64,000 nucleotides of DNA, from assembly GCA_028370155.1 (NCBI GenBank), contig CP116670.1:3224001-3288000 (forward strand). Reading direction: 5' to 3'. The translations under genes and the position numbers were made by a program. This DNA comes from Arthrobacter sp. OVS8. Its GTDB lineage: Bacteria; Actinomycetota; Actinomycetes; Actinomycetales; Micrococcaceae. The notes under the pieces are model-generated. The model saw nothing but the letters and a program-made list of their open reading frames with translations. It searched no databases and had not been told where the DNA came from. Shown here piece by piece: positions 20,231 to 30,212 of this stretch; positions within the stretch are counted from its first letter, which is position 1, and each line of letters begins with the position of its first letter.

Positions 20231-20354
20231 GGGACATGTCCAGTCGCAGGTGCAGCCACGCGTGACGCACCACGGGACATGTCCAATCCTGGACCCCGCG
20301 AGTGGGCATATGGGGACTATGTCCAGTGTTTGCAGCTAACGGAGGGCATGTCCC
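20231..20354. repeat. Four GGACATGTCC-like palindromes
   Basis: GGGACATGTCC at 20231-20241 and 20274-20284, GGGACTATGTCC at 20313-20324 and GGGCATGTCCC at 20344-20354 (the last inside the end of the glycerate kinase gene). Spacing is about 31-43 bases. This looks like a multi-site operator or a dispersed repeat unit. Confidence 0.7.
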
Positions 20355-21339
20355 GTCGTGTGCGCCGGGCAGGCCGCGGCGATCGCCGCACCCGCACGTG
20401 TCATCGCGGCCGCGTCGCTCGCCACGATCACGCCGGCGAAGTTGTTGGCGTAGTTGCCTAGGTCCTCGTGAACGGAGCCGACGACGGCGTACACCGGCGT
20501 GGTGCCGCGCCGGGCCAGGACCGCAGCAATGATCTTGCCCTGGCCGGTCTGGGAATCCAGCCGGCCCTCCCCGACCACCACCGCGCTGCAGCCGGCGAGC
20601 TGGCCGTCAAAGTCCAGCAGGTCCAGGACGTAGTCCGCGCCGGAGACCAGCGCGGCGCCGTAGCGGGCCCACAGGCCGCCGGAAAATCCCCGGCCGCTCC
20701 GGTCCGGTCCAGGGTGCGCGGGTCGCGGCCGTGTTCGCGCAGGAACGCCAGGGCCTGCTGCTCAAGGCGGCCGGTCAGCATTGCGACGGCGGCCGGACAG
20801 GCGCCCTTCTGCGGGCCGAACACCCGGGCGGCGTCGGCGAAGCGCGTGGTCACGTCGCTGAGGACCACCAGGTCCGCGCCGCGGAGTCCGCCGCGTTCCT
20901 CGATCGCGGCGATGGCACCGGCGCCGCCGTCGGTCGTGGCGGAACCGCCGCACGCCACGAGGACCCGGCGGGCGCCCAGCCGCGCGGCCTCGGCGATGAG
21001 AACGCCGGTGCCAAAGGTGCTGGCCGTCACCGGATCCCGCTCTCCGTCGGAGGGAAGATTCAGTCCGCTCGCCGCGGCAAGCTCGACGACGGCGGTCCCG
21101 TCCGCCGTCAGCCCGATCTCCGCGGTCAGGTCGTCGCCCCACGGTCCGACGGTGCGGACGCCGACGCGCCGGGCGCCGAGGCCGCGGACCAGCACATCGA
21201 AGGTGCCTTCGCCGCCGTCGGCCACCGGCAGTTCGACGGCCGCGCCGCCGGCCGAGCGGATCCCGGCCGCAATGTGCCGGGACACCTCGACGGCGGTGAA
21301 AGTCCCCTTGAAGCTGTCCGGGGCAACGAGGATGCTCAT
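20336..21339 (-). CDS. Glycerate kinase (GK-I family)
   Basis: Phosphorylates D-glycerate to a phosphoglycerate. The family start MSILVAPDSFKGTFTAVEVS, the ELPVADGGEGTFDVL motif and ACGGSATTDGGAGAIAA are clear, then FGPQKGACP. One base is missing near 20675, after which VVVGEGRLDSQTGQGK continues to the stop. About 334 residues when joined. It starts four bases after the BKACE gene, last in the LacI-MFS-SDR-BKACE operon. A second glycerate kinase lies at 39299-40545; this one should act on glycerate made by its own operon. Confidence 0.88.
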
Positions 21340-21343
21340 GCGC

Positions 21344-22274
21344 TCAGAAGCCGACCTTGTCGCGGCCCTTGAGCTGCAGCATCTCGCGGGCCTCATCCGG
21401 GGTGGCGACCTCGAAGTTGAGGGCCTCGAGGATGGTGCGGATCCGGGTGACCTGCTGGGCGTTGGACGTGGCCAGCTGCCCGGGGCCGATCCAGAGCGAG
21501 TCCTCCAGCCCCACCCGGACATGGGAGCCCATGGCCGCGCCGATGGTGGCCAGCGGCATCTGGTTCTTCCCGGCACCCAGGATGGACCATTCGTAGTTGT
21601 CGCCGAGGAGCCGGTCCGCTGTACGGCGCATGTGCATGAGGTCCTCCGGGTGCGCGCCGATCCCGCCGAGCAGGCCGAAGACGGACTGGACAAACAGCGG
21701 GCCCTTGGCGAGGCCGCGGGCGTGGAAGTGCGCGAGGTTGTTCAGGTGCGAGATGTCGTAGCACTCGAATTCGAAGCGGGTGCCGTTCTCGTTGCCGATC
21801 CCTAATATGGTCTCGATGTCCTGGAAGGTGTTCTTGAAGACCAGGTCGCGGCTCTTTTCAAGTCCTTCCCGCTCCCAGGCGTGGCCGAACTCGGTGAAGC
21901 GGTCCAGCATCGGGTAGAGGCCGAAGTTCATCGAACCCATGTTCAGGGACGCGAGCTCGGGCTTGAACAGGGCCGCGGGCTGCATGCGCTCTTCCACGCT
22001 CATGTGCGGGGAGCCGCCGGTGGTGATGTTGATGACGGCGTCGGTGTTGCGCTTGAGCTTGTCCAGGATCGGGGCGAAGTGTTCCGGGTCCTGGGAGGGC
22101 CTGCCGTCCCGGGGTCGCGGGCGTGCATGTGCACAATGGCTGCGCCCGCCTCGGCGGCGCCGATGGCGGCGTCGGCGATCTCATCGGGGAGACCGGAAGG
22201 TACTGGGACATGGACGGGGTGTGGATGGCGCCGGTGACGGCGCTGGTGATGATGACTTTGCGGGAAGCAGCCAA
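21344..22274 (-). CDS. 3-keto-5-aminohexanoate cleavage-type protein (BKACE, DUF849)
   Basis: Zn-dependent beta-keto acid cleavage enzyme: family members condense a beta-keto acid with acetyl-CoA and give acetoacetate plus a new CoA ester. Start KVIITSAVTGAIHTPSMSQY, metal histidines in IVHMHARD, then INITTGGSP and SVFGLLGGIGAHPEDLMHMR. TTG at 22274 is chosen because AGGAGA stands seven bases before it. Frame changes near 22187 and 22095, one lost base each. About 310 residues. The substrate of this subtype is not recognised. Confidence 0.85.
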
Positions 22275-22318
22275 GGGAAGGTCTCCTAGGGTGGGGCGAA
22301 TCGTCCGGGCGGGCTGGA

Positions 22319-23082
22319 TCAGTAGAGTTTCTCGGTGTTGCCGTCGACGGCGAGGGCTTGGCCGTTGACGTTGCGGGCCATGTCGCTCGCGGCGAAGGCG
22401 GCCATGTTCGCGATGTCCTCGGCCTCGATCAGCCGTCCCAGCGAGGACTGGTTGTGGTAGAGCTCGGAGACCTTGTCCGCCGGCAGGTCCAGCATCTGCG
22501 CCTTGGCTGCGATGACACCGTCGATCCGGGGTCCGTTGACCGCGCCGGGGCAGATGGCGTTGACCCGGATCCGGTCGGGACCGAGTTCGATCGCGAGGGT
22601 CTTGGTCAGCCCGATGACGGCCCACTTCGACGCCGAATAGGCGCTGCGTCCGGCCATGCCCAGCCGCCCGGCGGCGGAGGAGAGGTTTACGATCGAGGCT
22701 TCCCGGCCCTGCCGCAGCATCGGCAGGGCGTGCTTGATGCAGAAGAACTGGCCGTGGATGTTGACATCGAAAGTGGCCTTCCACGCGGCCGTGTCCAGCG
22801 ATTCGAGGGCCCGGTGGGCCCCGCGATGCCGGCGTTGTTGACGAGGACGTCCAGGCCGCCCAGTTCCGCCTGGACCAGGGCCATCAGTTCGCGGACCTGA
22901 TCCTCGTCGGAGACGTCGCTGACGGCGGCGGCGAGGCCGTTGACGCGGGCCTTCTCGACGGCGTCGGGGTCAATGTCCGTGACGAAGACGGCCGCGCCGA
23001 GCGCCTGGAACTTGGTGGCGATGGCCAGGCCGATGCCGTTGGCCCCGGCGGTGACCAGCACCCTCTTTGAGCTGAAATCCAT
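22319..23082 (-). CDS. SDR family NAD(P)-dependent oxidoreductase
   Basis: Short-chain dehydrogenase, about 254 residues. Cofactor motif VTAGANGIGLAIA, VLVNNAGIAGP, catalytic Ser in NLSSAAG and Tyr-Lys in SAYSASKWAVIG, then INPG-type turn NAICPGAVNGPRIDG. The acidic residue in FVTDIDPDAV favours NAD. One base is missing near 22815. Between the MFS transporter and BKACE genes, so it likely oxidises a hydroxy acid to the beta-keto acid used by BKACE. Confidence 0.88.
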
Positions 23083-23122
23083 GAACTTTTCCTTGCGTTG
23101 GTGAAGCGGTGGGAGGGTCGGC

Positions 23123-24442
23123 CTAGTGGGCCACGGGGGCGAGCTGGGGCTTTTCCGTGCCGCGCTTGAGCATGAGCGAGAGCAGGGCGCCGATGATGCA
23201 CATGCCCACGATGAACCAGAGCCCGGAGAGCTTGGACCCGGTGGTGTCCTGCATCATGCCCATGACGTACGGGCCGAGGAAGCCGCCGCAGAGGCCGATG
23301 GTGTTGACGAAGGCGATGCCGCCGGCGAGGGCGGCGCCGGTGAGCCGGGTGGCCGGGTAGGTGAAGAGGATCGGCTGCAGGGCGAAGAAGTTGAACGCGG
23401 CGAGGCAGAAGCCGATCATGCCGAGCACGGGACCGCCGACGGCGCCGAGGGCGAAGCCGGAGACGATGCCGATCATGGTTCCGGTGACGAGGAGGCGGGA
23501 GCGCCGGCCGTCCGTGGCGAAGCGGGGAATCAGCAGGGCGCCGGCGGCGGAGAAGATCCACGGGATGGCCGTCAGCAGGCCGATCTGCAGCGGGTTCAGC
23601 TTGCCGTAGGTGCCGATGATGGAGGGCAGGAAGTAGGACAGGGCGTAGACGGCGATCTGGTGCGTGAAGTAGATGCCGACCACCAGCAGGATCTGCTTGT
23701 CCTTGAGGATGTCGCGGAGGCGGTGGTTGCCGGACGCTTCGGCGCCGGCCTTTTCCTCGGCGGCGATGCGGGCTTCCAGGTCTGTGGCTTCTTCAGGGGT
23801 GAGGAATGTCGCCTGGGTGGGCCGGTCCGGGAGCTTCTTCCAGACAACGTAGGCCAGGAGGCAGGCGGGCAGGCCTTCGATGATGAACATCCACTGCCAG
23901 CCGTGCAGGCCGCCGAAACCGTCCATGGTGAGCAGCAGGCCGCCGAGCGGTGCGCCGACGATGTTGGCGATGGAAACGCCCAGCAGGAACATGCCGTTGG
24001 CTTTTGCCCGGTCCTTCACCACGAACCACTGGGTCAGGAAGTACATCACGCCGGGGAAGAGCCCCGCCTCGGCGACGCCGAGCAGCATCCGCATGATGTA
24101 GAAGGACCATTCGCCCTGCACGAATGCCATGCACGCGGAGATGATGCCCCACGTGATCATGATCCGCATGATCCAGAAACGCGCGCCCACCTTGTGCATG
24201 ATCAGGTTGGACGGGATTTCGGAGAGGGCATAGGTCAGGAAGAACAGCCCGGCGCCAATGCCGTAGGCGGTGGCGGAGATGCCGAGATCGATCTCCAGCC
24301 GGTCCTTGGCCATACCGATGTTGGTGCGGTCCAGGAACGCCATAATGTAGGCGCCGATGAGCAGCGGCATGACTCTGCGGAGGATCACACCGTTGATTTC
24401 TTTCGGTGTGCGCATCTTCGTTGGTGCGGATACAACTGACAT
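23123..24442 (-). CDS. MFS transporter (anion:cation symporter-like)
   Basis: About 439 residues with 12 expected helices, intact. The start MSVVSAPTKMRTPKEINGVI, the DRTNIGMAKDRLEIDLG motif of the first loop and RMLLGVAEAGLFPGVMYFL are typical of the ACS family (phthalate, sugar-acid and tartrate carriers). ATG at 24442 has an AAGGACG site upstream. The frame remains open upstream into the LacI gene (see there). It should import the operon's substrate, probably an organic or sugar acid. Confidence 0.88.
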   Translation of the reverse strand: MSVVSAPTKMRTPKEINGVILRRVMPLLIGAYIMAFLDRTNIGMAKDRLEIDLGISATAYGIGAGLFFLTYALSEIPSNLIMHKVGARFWIMRIMITWGIISACMAFVQGEWSFYIMRMLLGVAEAGLFPGVMYFLTQWFVVKDRAKANGMFLLGVSIANIVGAPLGGLLLTMDGFGGLHGWQWMFIIEGLPACLLAYVVWKKLPDRPTQATFLTPEEATDLEARIAAEEKAGAEASGNHRLRDILKDKQILLVVGIYFTHQIAVYALSYFLPSIIGTYGKLNPLQIGLLTAIPWIFSAAGALLIPRFATDGRRSRLLVTGTMIGIVSGFALGAVGGPVLGMIGFCLAAFNFFALQPILFTYPATRLTGAALAGGIAFVNTIGLCGGFLGPYVMGMMQDTTGSKLSGLWFIVGMCIIGALLSLMLKRGTEKPQLAPVAH

Positions 24443-24576
24443 GGTCTTCGTCCTTGTATTGGTGGTCAGGTCTGGTGGATGGGCGGTTCGGGGCAGCCCG
24501 GAGGCCGGGCAGCAGGGCAGGAGCCAGGGTGCCTGGCCGGGGATGTGCGTTGGCGGGGTTAGCGGGGAGGCGGAGG

Positions 24577-25631
24577 TCAGCCGGGGAAGGGTGCAGCCGC
24601 AGGTCCGCCCGATATGCAGGCGGTGCTTGCACACCTTGGAGCTGTAGGTCCCGGAGGGGGCTTCGATGCGTTTGAGCAGCATGGCGAAGGCCTCGTGGGC
24701 CATTTCCTGTTGCGGCTGGACGATGCTGGTCAGGTTGATGAGCCCGGACCGGCTGTGGGGAGACCGTCACAGCCGGCGACGGCGACGTCGTCGGGAATCC
24801 GCAGCCCTTTCGCCAGGGCGTATTCCATAACGCCGATGGCCAGTTCGTCGCTCCCGCACACCACGGCCTGCGGCGGTGTCGCCGCGGAAAACAGGCGTTC
24901 GGCCGCCAGCCGGCCGCCTTCGTTGTTGACCCGGGTGCTGATCTTGCGGTCGCCGCTGATGGTGATTCCCGCGGCCGCGGCGGTGCGGACGAAGGCCTGT
25001 TCCCGGGCCAGTGACGCGGTGGAAAACCGCGGCCCGATCACCGTGGCGATCTCCGTGAAGCCGTGGCTGAGCATGTGCTGCATCAACTTCGTCGCCGCGG
25101 CGTCGTCGTCGATCCCGACAAAGTCGGAATCGAGGAAGTCGGCCCGGCGCGAGAGGCAGACATAGGGAATCCGGGCTGCCCGCAGGGTGCGGAGCGCGGT
25201 GGCGTCGTCCCGGAGTGACGCGGCCAGGATGATGCCGTCCACGTTGCGGTGCGCGAGGGTGGACGTGACTTGGGCGAGCACGTCCGGATCGTCCTGGGTG
25301 GTGGCGACGAACACTTCATAACCGGACTCGGCCGCGGCGGAAATGACTGCCTGGGCCCACCTGGGAAACATGGGGTTGATGATGTTCGGCAGGATCAGGC
25401 CGATCACCCGGGTCCGCTGCACATCCGTGGACTGCGAGGACTTACGGGGCCTGAAGCCCAGCTCGTTGGCCACGTGGATGATGTGGCGGCGGGTTTCCGG
25501 CGACACGCCGCCCTTGCCGTTGAGGACATAGGACACCGAGGCGGAGGAGACCCCGCTGCCCGGGCCACGGCGGCGGCCGATACCTGCGGGGCGGGGCGTT
25601 CTGCGGCAACACTTGTGGCGTTCTTGCGCAT
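24577..25631 (-). CDS. LacI family transcriptional regulator
   Basis: N-terminal helix-turn-helix (VSAAAVARAAG then ASVSYVLNGKGGVSPETRRH), then a periplasmic-binding-like effector domain (VIGLILPNIINPMFPRWAQA; GRLAAERLF; CGSDELAIGVMEYAL). Frame changes near 25565 and 24765, one missing base each. After RIEAPSGTYSSKVCKHRLHI no stop is found in that frame before the MFS gene; the end given is the nearest TGA in another frame, so the stop is uncertain. It likely represses the four genes after it. Confidence 0.8.
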
Positions 25632-25809
25632 CCCGGCCCTCCTTCGCGTCGTTATTGGCCCGTGTGACCTCAGTTACATTAGGTATGCCGGTAAGTGTTA
25701 AGCAACGTTAAGTGATTTTCCTGCGGGGCCGGAACGCGGCGCCGCGGGGACTCCGGCCCTAGACAGTCATTTCGCCGTCGGCAAACATGGACCCAAACGG
25801 ACCCAATGC

Positions 25810-25836
25810 AAAGTTGAGCGGAGTACACTCAACTTT
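25810..25836 (+). promoter_or_regulatory. HAIR-type HspR operator before clpB
   Basis: AAAGTTGAG-N9-CTCAACTTT, a perfect 9-base inverted repeat 31 bases before the clpB start. It matches the actinobacterial HspR box (TTGAGY-N7-ACTCAA), so clpB should be repressed by HspR and induced by heat. No hspR gene is in the window. Confidence 0.85.
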
Positions 25837-25867
25837 AATACCAGCATGTTCCCGAAAGGAGCTCTCT

Positions 25868-28535
25868 TTGGACGCCAAGTTCACCACCAAGAGCCAGGAG
25901 GCTCTCGCGGCTGCCGCCATGAACGCCTCGACGGCAGGGAACCCCCAGCTTGAACCCGCCCACCTGCTCAAGGCGCTGATGGACCAGCGCGAGGGTGTCG
26001 CCGTCGCGCTCCTCCGCGCCACCGGGGCGGACCCGGATTCCGTCAGCGTCCAGGCCAGCACCGCCATCAAGGCCCTTCCCGCCACCTCCGGGAGCAGCGT
26101 GCAGCAGCCGCAGCTGTCCCGCACCGCCCTGCAGGCCATCAAGAACGCCCAGAGCGAGGCCGAGCGGCTCGGCGACAGCTTCGTCTCCACCGAGCACCTG
26201 CTGCTGGGACTCGCCTCCGGAAGCGACGCCGTCGGCAAGCTGATGCGCGACGCCGGTGCCTCCCACGAGGCGCTGCTCGCCGCCCTGCCGGGCGTCCGCG
26301 GCGACCGCAAGGTGGACAACGCGGACCCGGAAAACTCCTTTCAGGCGCTGGAGAAGTACGGCACCGACCTCACCGCGATTGCCCGCTCGGGGAAGCTGGA
26401 CCCGGTGATCGGCCGCGACGCCGAGATCCGCCGCATCATCCAGGTGCTGAGCCGGCGGACCAAGAACAACCCCGTGATCATCGGCGAACCCGGCGTCGGC
26501 AAGACCGCCGTCGTCGAAGGGTTGGCCCAGCGGATCGTGGCCGGCGACGTCCCCGAAAGCCTGCGCGGCAAGACACTCATCGCCCTGGACCTTGCTTCCA
26601 TGGTGGCCGGCGCCAAGTACCGCGGTGAATTCGAGGAGCGGCTCAAGGCCGTGCTGGAGGAGATCAAGAGCTCCGAAGGCCAGATCGTCACGTTCATCGA
26701 CGAGATCCACACCGTGGTGGGGGCCGGCGCCACCGGGGACAGCTCCATGGACGCCGGCAACATGCTCAAGCCCATGCTGGCCCGCGGCGAGCTGCGCCTC
26801 ATCGGCGCCACCACGCTGGACGAGTACCGCGAAAACATCGAGAAGGACCCCGCCCTGGAACGCCGCTTCCAGCAGGTCTTCGTCGGCGAGCCCAGCGTGG
26901 AGGACACCATCGGCATCCTGCGCGGGCTCAAGGAGCGCTACGAGGCCCACCACAAGGTCGCCATCGCAGACTCCGCCCTCGTCGCCGCCGCCGCGCTCTC
27001 CAACCGCTACATCTCCGGCCGGCAGCTGCCGGACAAGGCGATCGACCTCGTCGACGAAGCCGCATCCCGGCTGCGCATGGAGATCGACTCCGCCCCGGAG
27101 GAGATCGACCAGCTGCGCCGCTCCGTGGACCGCCTGACCATGGAGGAACTGGCCCTGGCCAACGAGACCGACCCCGCGTCGGTGGAGCGGCTGGCCGCGA
27201 TCCGGGCGGACATGGCGGACAAAAAGGAAGAACTGGCCGCGCTCAACGCCCGCTGGGAGGCCGAGAAGGCGGGCCTGAACCGTGTCGGCGACCTCAAGGC
27301 CCGGATCGACGAACTGCGCTCCGCCGCCGAGAAATTCCAGCGCGAAGGCGACCTCGAGGCGGCCTCACGGATCCTGTACGGCGAACTTCCCGCCCTGGAG
27401 CGCGAACTCAACGAAGCCGCCGAAGCGGAGACGGCCCGGGTGGCGGCGGCGGCGCCAAGCAGGACCTGATGGTGGCCGACGAGGTCACCGCCGACGACAT
27501 CGCCGAGGTGATTTCGGCCTGGACCGGGATCCCAGCAGGCCGCATGCTCCAGGGCGAAAGCCAGAAGCTGCTGGAAATGGAGCACGTGCTGGGCGAGCGG
27601 CTGATCGGCCAGTCCAAGGCCGTCACCGCGGTCTCGGACGCCGTCCGCCGCGCCCGCGCCGGGATCAGCGACCCCAACCGGCCCACCGGATCCTTCCTGT
27701 TCCTGGGTCCCACCGGCGTGGGCAAGACCGAACTGGCGAAGGCCCTGGCCGACTTCCTGTTCGACGACGAACGCGCCATGGTGCGGATCGACATGTCCGA
27801 ATACTCGGAGAAGCACTCCGTGGCCCGCCTCGTCGGCGCCCCTCCCGGCTACGTGGGCTACGAGGAGGGCGGCCAGCTCACCGAAGCCGTCCGCCGCCGC
27901 CCCTACTCCGTGCTGCTGCTGGACGAGGTGGAGAAGGCCCACCCCGAGGTGTTCGACATCCTCCTGCAGGTGCTCGACGACGGCCGCCTCACCGACGGCC
28001 AGGGCCGCACCGTGGACTTCCGCAACGTGATCCTGGTGCTGACCTCCAACCTGGGCAGCCAGTTCCTGGTGGACCCGGCCCTGGACGCGAACGCCAAGCG
28101 CGAGGCCGTTATGGCCACCGTGCACGCCTCCTTCAAGCCCGAGTTCCTGAACCGGCTCGACGAAGTGGTGCTCTTCGACCCGCTGAACATCGAGGAGCTG
28201 TCCCGGATCGTGGAGCTGCAGGTCAAGGAACTGGGCGAACGCCTCAAGGGCCGCCGCCTCAACCTGGAAGTGACCGAGGGGCCCGTGCCTGGCTCGCAGT
28301 GACCGGTTTCGACCCGGCCTACGGTGCCCGGCCGCTGCGCCGCCTGGTGCAGCGGGAAATCGGCGACCGGCTGGCCAAGGCCATCCTGGCCGGGACCATC
28401 GCCGACGGCGACACCGTGCTCGTGGATACCGCGCCGGACCTGACGGAGCTGACCATGGGCGGCGCCGAGGCGTCGGACCGGCCCGACGGCGGCGCCTCCA
28501 CCGGCAGCGGGCTGTCCGTCCGCCGCAAGGGGTAG
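25868..28535 (+). CDS. clpB: ATP-dependent chaperone ClpB
   Basis: Hexameric disaggregase working with DnaK. In order: Clp N domain ([20 protein letters not shown]), first AAA+ with Walker A GEPGVGKT, middle coiled coil (about residues 405-525), second AAA+ with GPTGVGKT and [19 protein letters not shown], and the C-terminal small domain ([16 protein letters not shown]). TTG at 25868 with AAAGGAG upstream is the probable start. Frame changes near 27450 and 28280 equal one lost base each. About 890 residues restored; the long charged tail (EASDRPDGG...) is an actinobacterial trait. Confidence 0.93.
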
Positions 28536-28551
28536 GCCCGAAGCGTAAAAC

Positions 28552-28591
28552 GAGAACTGCCAGCCGGAGTGCGCTCCGGCTGGCAGTTCTC
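28552..28591 (+). terminator. Hairpin after clpB
   Basis: Perfect 18-base arms (start GAGAACTGCCAGCCGGAG) around a TGCG loop, 17 bases after the clpB stop and before the converging septum-formation gene. No good T-run follows, but the stem is very stable; probably a bidirectional stop. Confidence 0.75.
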
Positions 28592-28626
28592 TTCGGGACC
28601 AGTACCCCTGACGGTTCGGGAACCCC

Positions 28627-29467
28627 TTAGGGGATCAGCGATTCCATGATGACGTTGCCGGCATCCGCGGTGACGTAACAGTCCACGCGCCGGTCGCCGT
28701 TGTCCCAGCTCGTGGAGCTCGGGTAGGCGTTGCGCTGCTTCAGGTCGTAAGCTGTGGCGGCGGCGGCCAACTGCGCATTCCGGCAGGTCTCGCGGCCTTT
28801 GTCCTTCAGCGCGTTCAGCCCGGGATAGCCGGCCGAATCCTCAAAGTGGTGGACGGCGATCAGCTGGGCCGAGTGCCCCGTGGCGCAGTCCACCACCGTT
28901 GACTCCGGAGCCTCCGGGTCGAAATCCTTGAAACAGTCGCCGGGCTGGAACTCCAGCGGGCCGACCCCTCCAGCGGAAGCGGTCCCCGCTTCACGGGGGC
29001 GGACGAGGTCGTGGCGGACGCGGCCGGGGACGTATCCGCGACAGGCTGCCTGCTGCCGCCACCCAGAGAGGCCACCAGCCAGACCAGCAGACCCACGACG
29101 ACGACGGCGGCCGCGGCGGTGCCCATCCGCACGGGGCTCTGGCGGCGCAGCCAGCCGCCCAGCTGCGAGGCCTTTTCCGAGGCCGCCTTGCCCGCCCCGG
29201 CGAGGGCGCTGGACGCCGCCGCGGCGGGTCCCGGCGTCGGGGGTGTTGCAGGGCCGGCCGGCGTCGCAGCGGGATTGGCAGGGGCCGCAACGGGAGCTGC
29301 CGGGGGCGCCGGAACGATCGGCGTCGCGGAGGTCGGCGGCGTCGACGGCTTCGGGGGATGACAGATGTGGCGTGTGGTGCGGCGGGGGCGGACCGTTCGC
29401 CCGGTCCGCCGGCAGGAGGAACCCCAGGCAGGCGGGGGCCGCTGCGCCTCTCGTTCTCTTCGGTCAC
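28627..29467 (-). CDS. Septum formation domain membrane protein
   Basis: About 281 residues. A Pro/Ala-rich cytoplasmic N-terminus (start MTEENERRSGPRLPG) leads to one helix (GTAAAAVVVVGLLVWLVASL) and an extracellular part resembling the septum-formation domain PF13845: EFQPGDCFKDFDP, VDCATGHSAQLI and CRNAQL give the paired cysteines and the C-x-x-x-H motif. Frame changes near 29355 and 28970, one lost base each. Precise role unknown; related proteins are tied to cell division only by name. Confidence 0.75.
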
Positions 29468-29757
29468 TGAGAATTCACCACTTTCGAGCGTCTTTGCCGC
29501 GGCTGGACGCGCGGCGGAAGGACCCTTTTCCGCGAGTCCACTACGGAACTCTATCTAAGATGCCGGGCGGCCTGCATGCCGCCGGGGCGCCGCCCGGGGT
29601 TCCGGCGCGCGCAACACTGCCCCCGGCGGCCGTCCCGGGGAGCAGTTGCAGCAGAAAGCATGTAATCTAGGTGTACGACAAATTGACCAAACATTCCGGG
29701 GCCTCACCGATCGCCAATGGTGACCACCTCCGGTCCGAGTACAAAAGGGGTCACGCC

Positions 29758-29991
29758 ATGGGGCGCGGCCGTCAAAAGGCAAAAGCTACCAAGCAGGCTC
29801 GGGATATTAAGTACTATTCCCCGAACACTGACTACTCTGCGCTTCAGCGTGAGCTCAAGAGCTCAGAGGGTCGTGCACCGAGTCGTTTCTCGAGTGAGCC
29901 GGTTGAGCCGGATTATTCGGCTTATGTGGATAAGTACGCGGACGATGTGGAAGAGGACGACGACGAGGTAGATTCCCGTCGGATAGGTTAG
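29758..29991 (+). CDS. DUF3073 family protein
   Basis: 77 residues: basic start MGRGRQKAKATKQARDIKYY, then PNTDYSALQREL and an acidic tail (DDVEEDDDEVD). A conserved actinobacterial protein of unknown function. An AAAAGGGG site precedes the ATG. Base composition is markedly less GC-rich than neighbours and codon use looks that of a highly expressed gene. Confidence 0.88.
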   Translation: MGRGRQKAKATKQARDIKYYSPNTDYSALQRELKSSEGRAPSRFSSEPVEPDYSAYVDKYADDVEEDDDEVDSRRIG

Positions 29992-30049
29992 TCGACACTT
30001 CTTCCCGGCATCAGCTTCTTTAGCGGATTGCCGACCACATGATTTCAGG

Positions 30050-30088
30050 CCCGCCGCCACTCCCGCAAGGGTGTGGCCGGCGGGTTTT
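30050..30088 (+). terminator. Intrinsic terminator after DUF3073 gene
   Basis: CCCGCCG and CCAC pair with GTGG and CGGCGGG around a small loop, followed by TTTT, 58 bases after the stop codon. Confidence 0.75.
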
Positions 30089-30212
30089 CTGCTGCCCGTT
30101 CATACCGGAGGCACCCCGGTGAGACGGGGGCGCAGTTGTCCGGGCCGGCCCCCGGGCTAGGTTGAAGCTGCGGCTCCGCCGGGCCCGCACCAACCGTTCC
30201 GGAAGGATTGCC

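Larger units (their letters stand above)
20009..20335. other. Intergenic region packed with inverted repeats
   Basis: These 327 bases between the AhpD-like gene and glycerate kinase carry no gene I can support. They hold a GTGACA/TGTCAC inverted repeat, three consecutive perfect hairpins and three of the four copies of a GGACATGTCC-like palindrome (listed separately). A GGGGTTCGAGCCC segment recalls a tRNA T arm but no cloverleaf forms around it. Confidence 0.75.

Noticed and set aside
20190..20240. tRNA-like GGGGTTCGAGCCC segment
   Set aside because: Only the T-loop-like core is present; no acceptor, D or anticodon arm can be folded around it.
23123..24703. MFS protein with an 87-residue N-terminal extension
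   Set aside because: The extension is the end of the LacI regulator read through in the same frame; a good ribosome site precedes the ATG at 24442.
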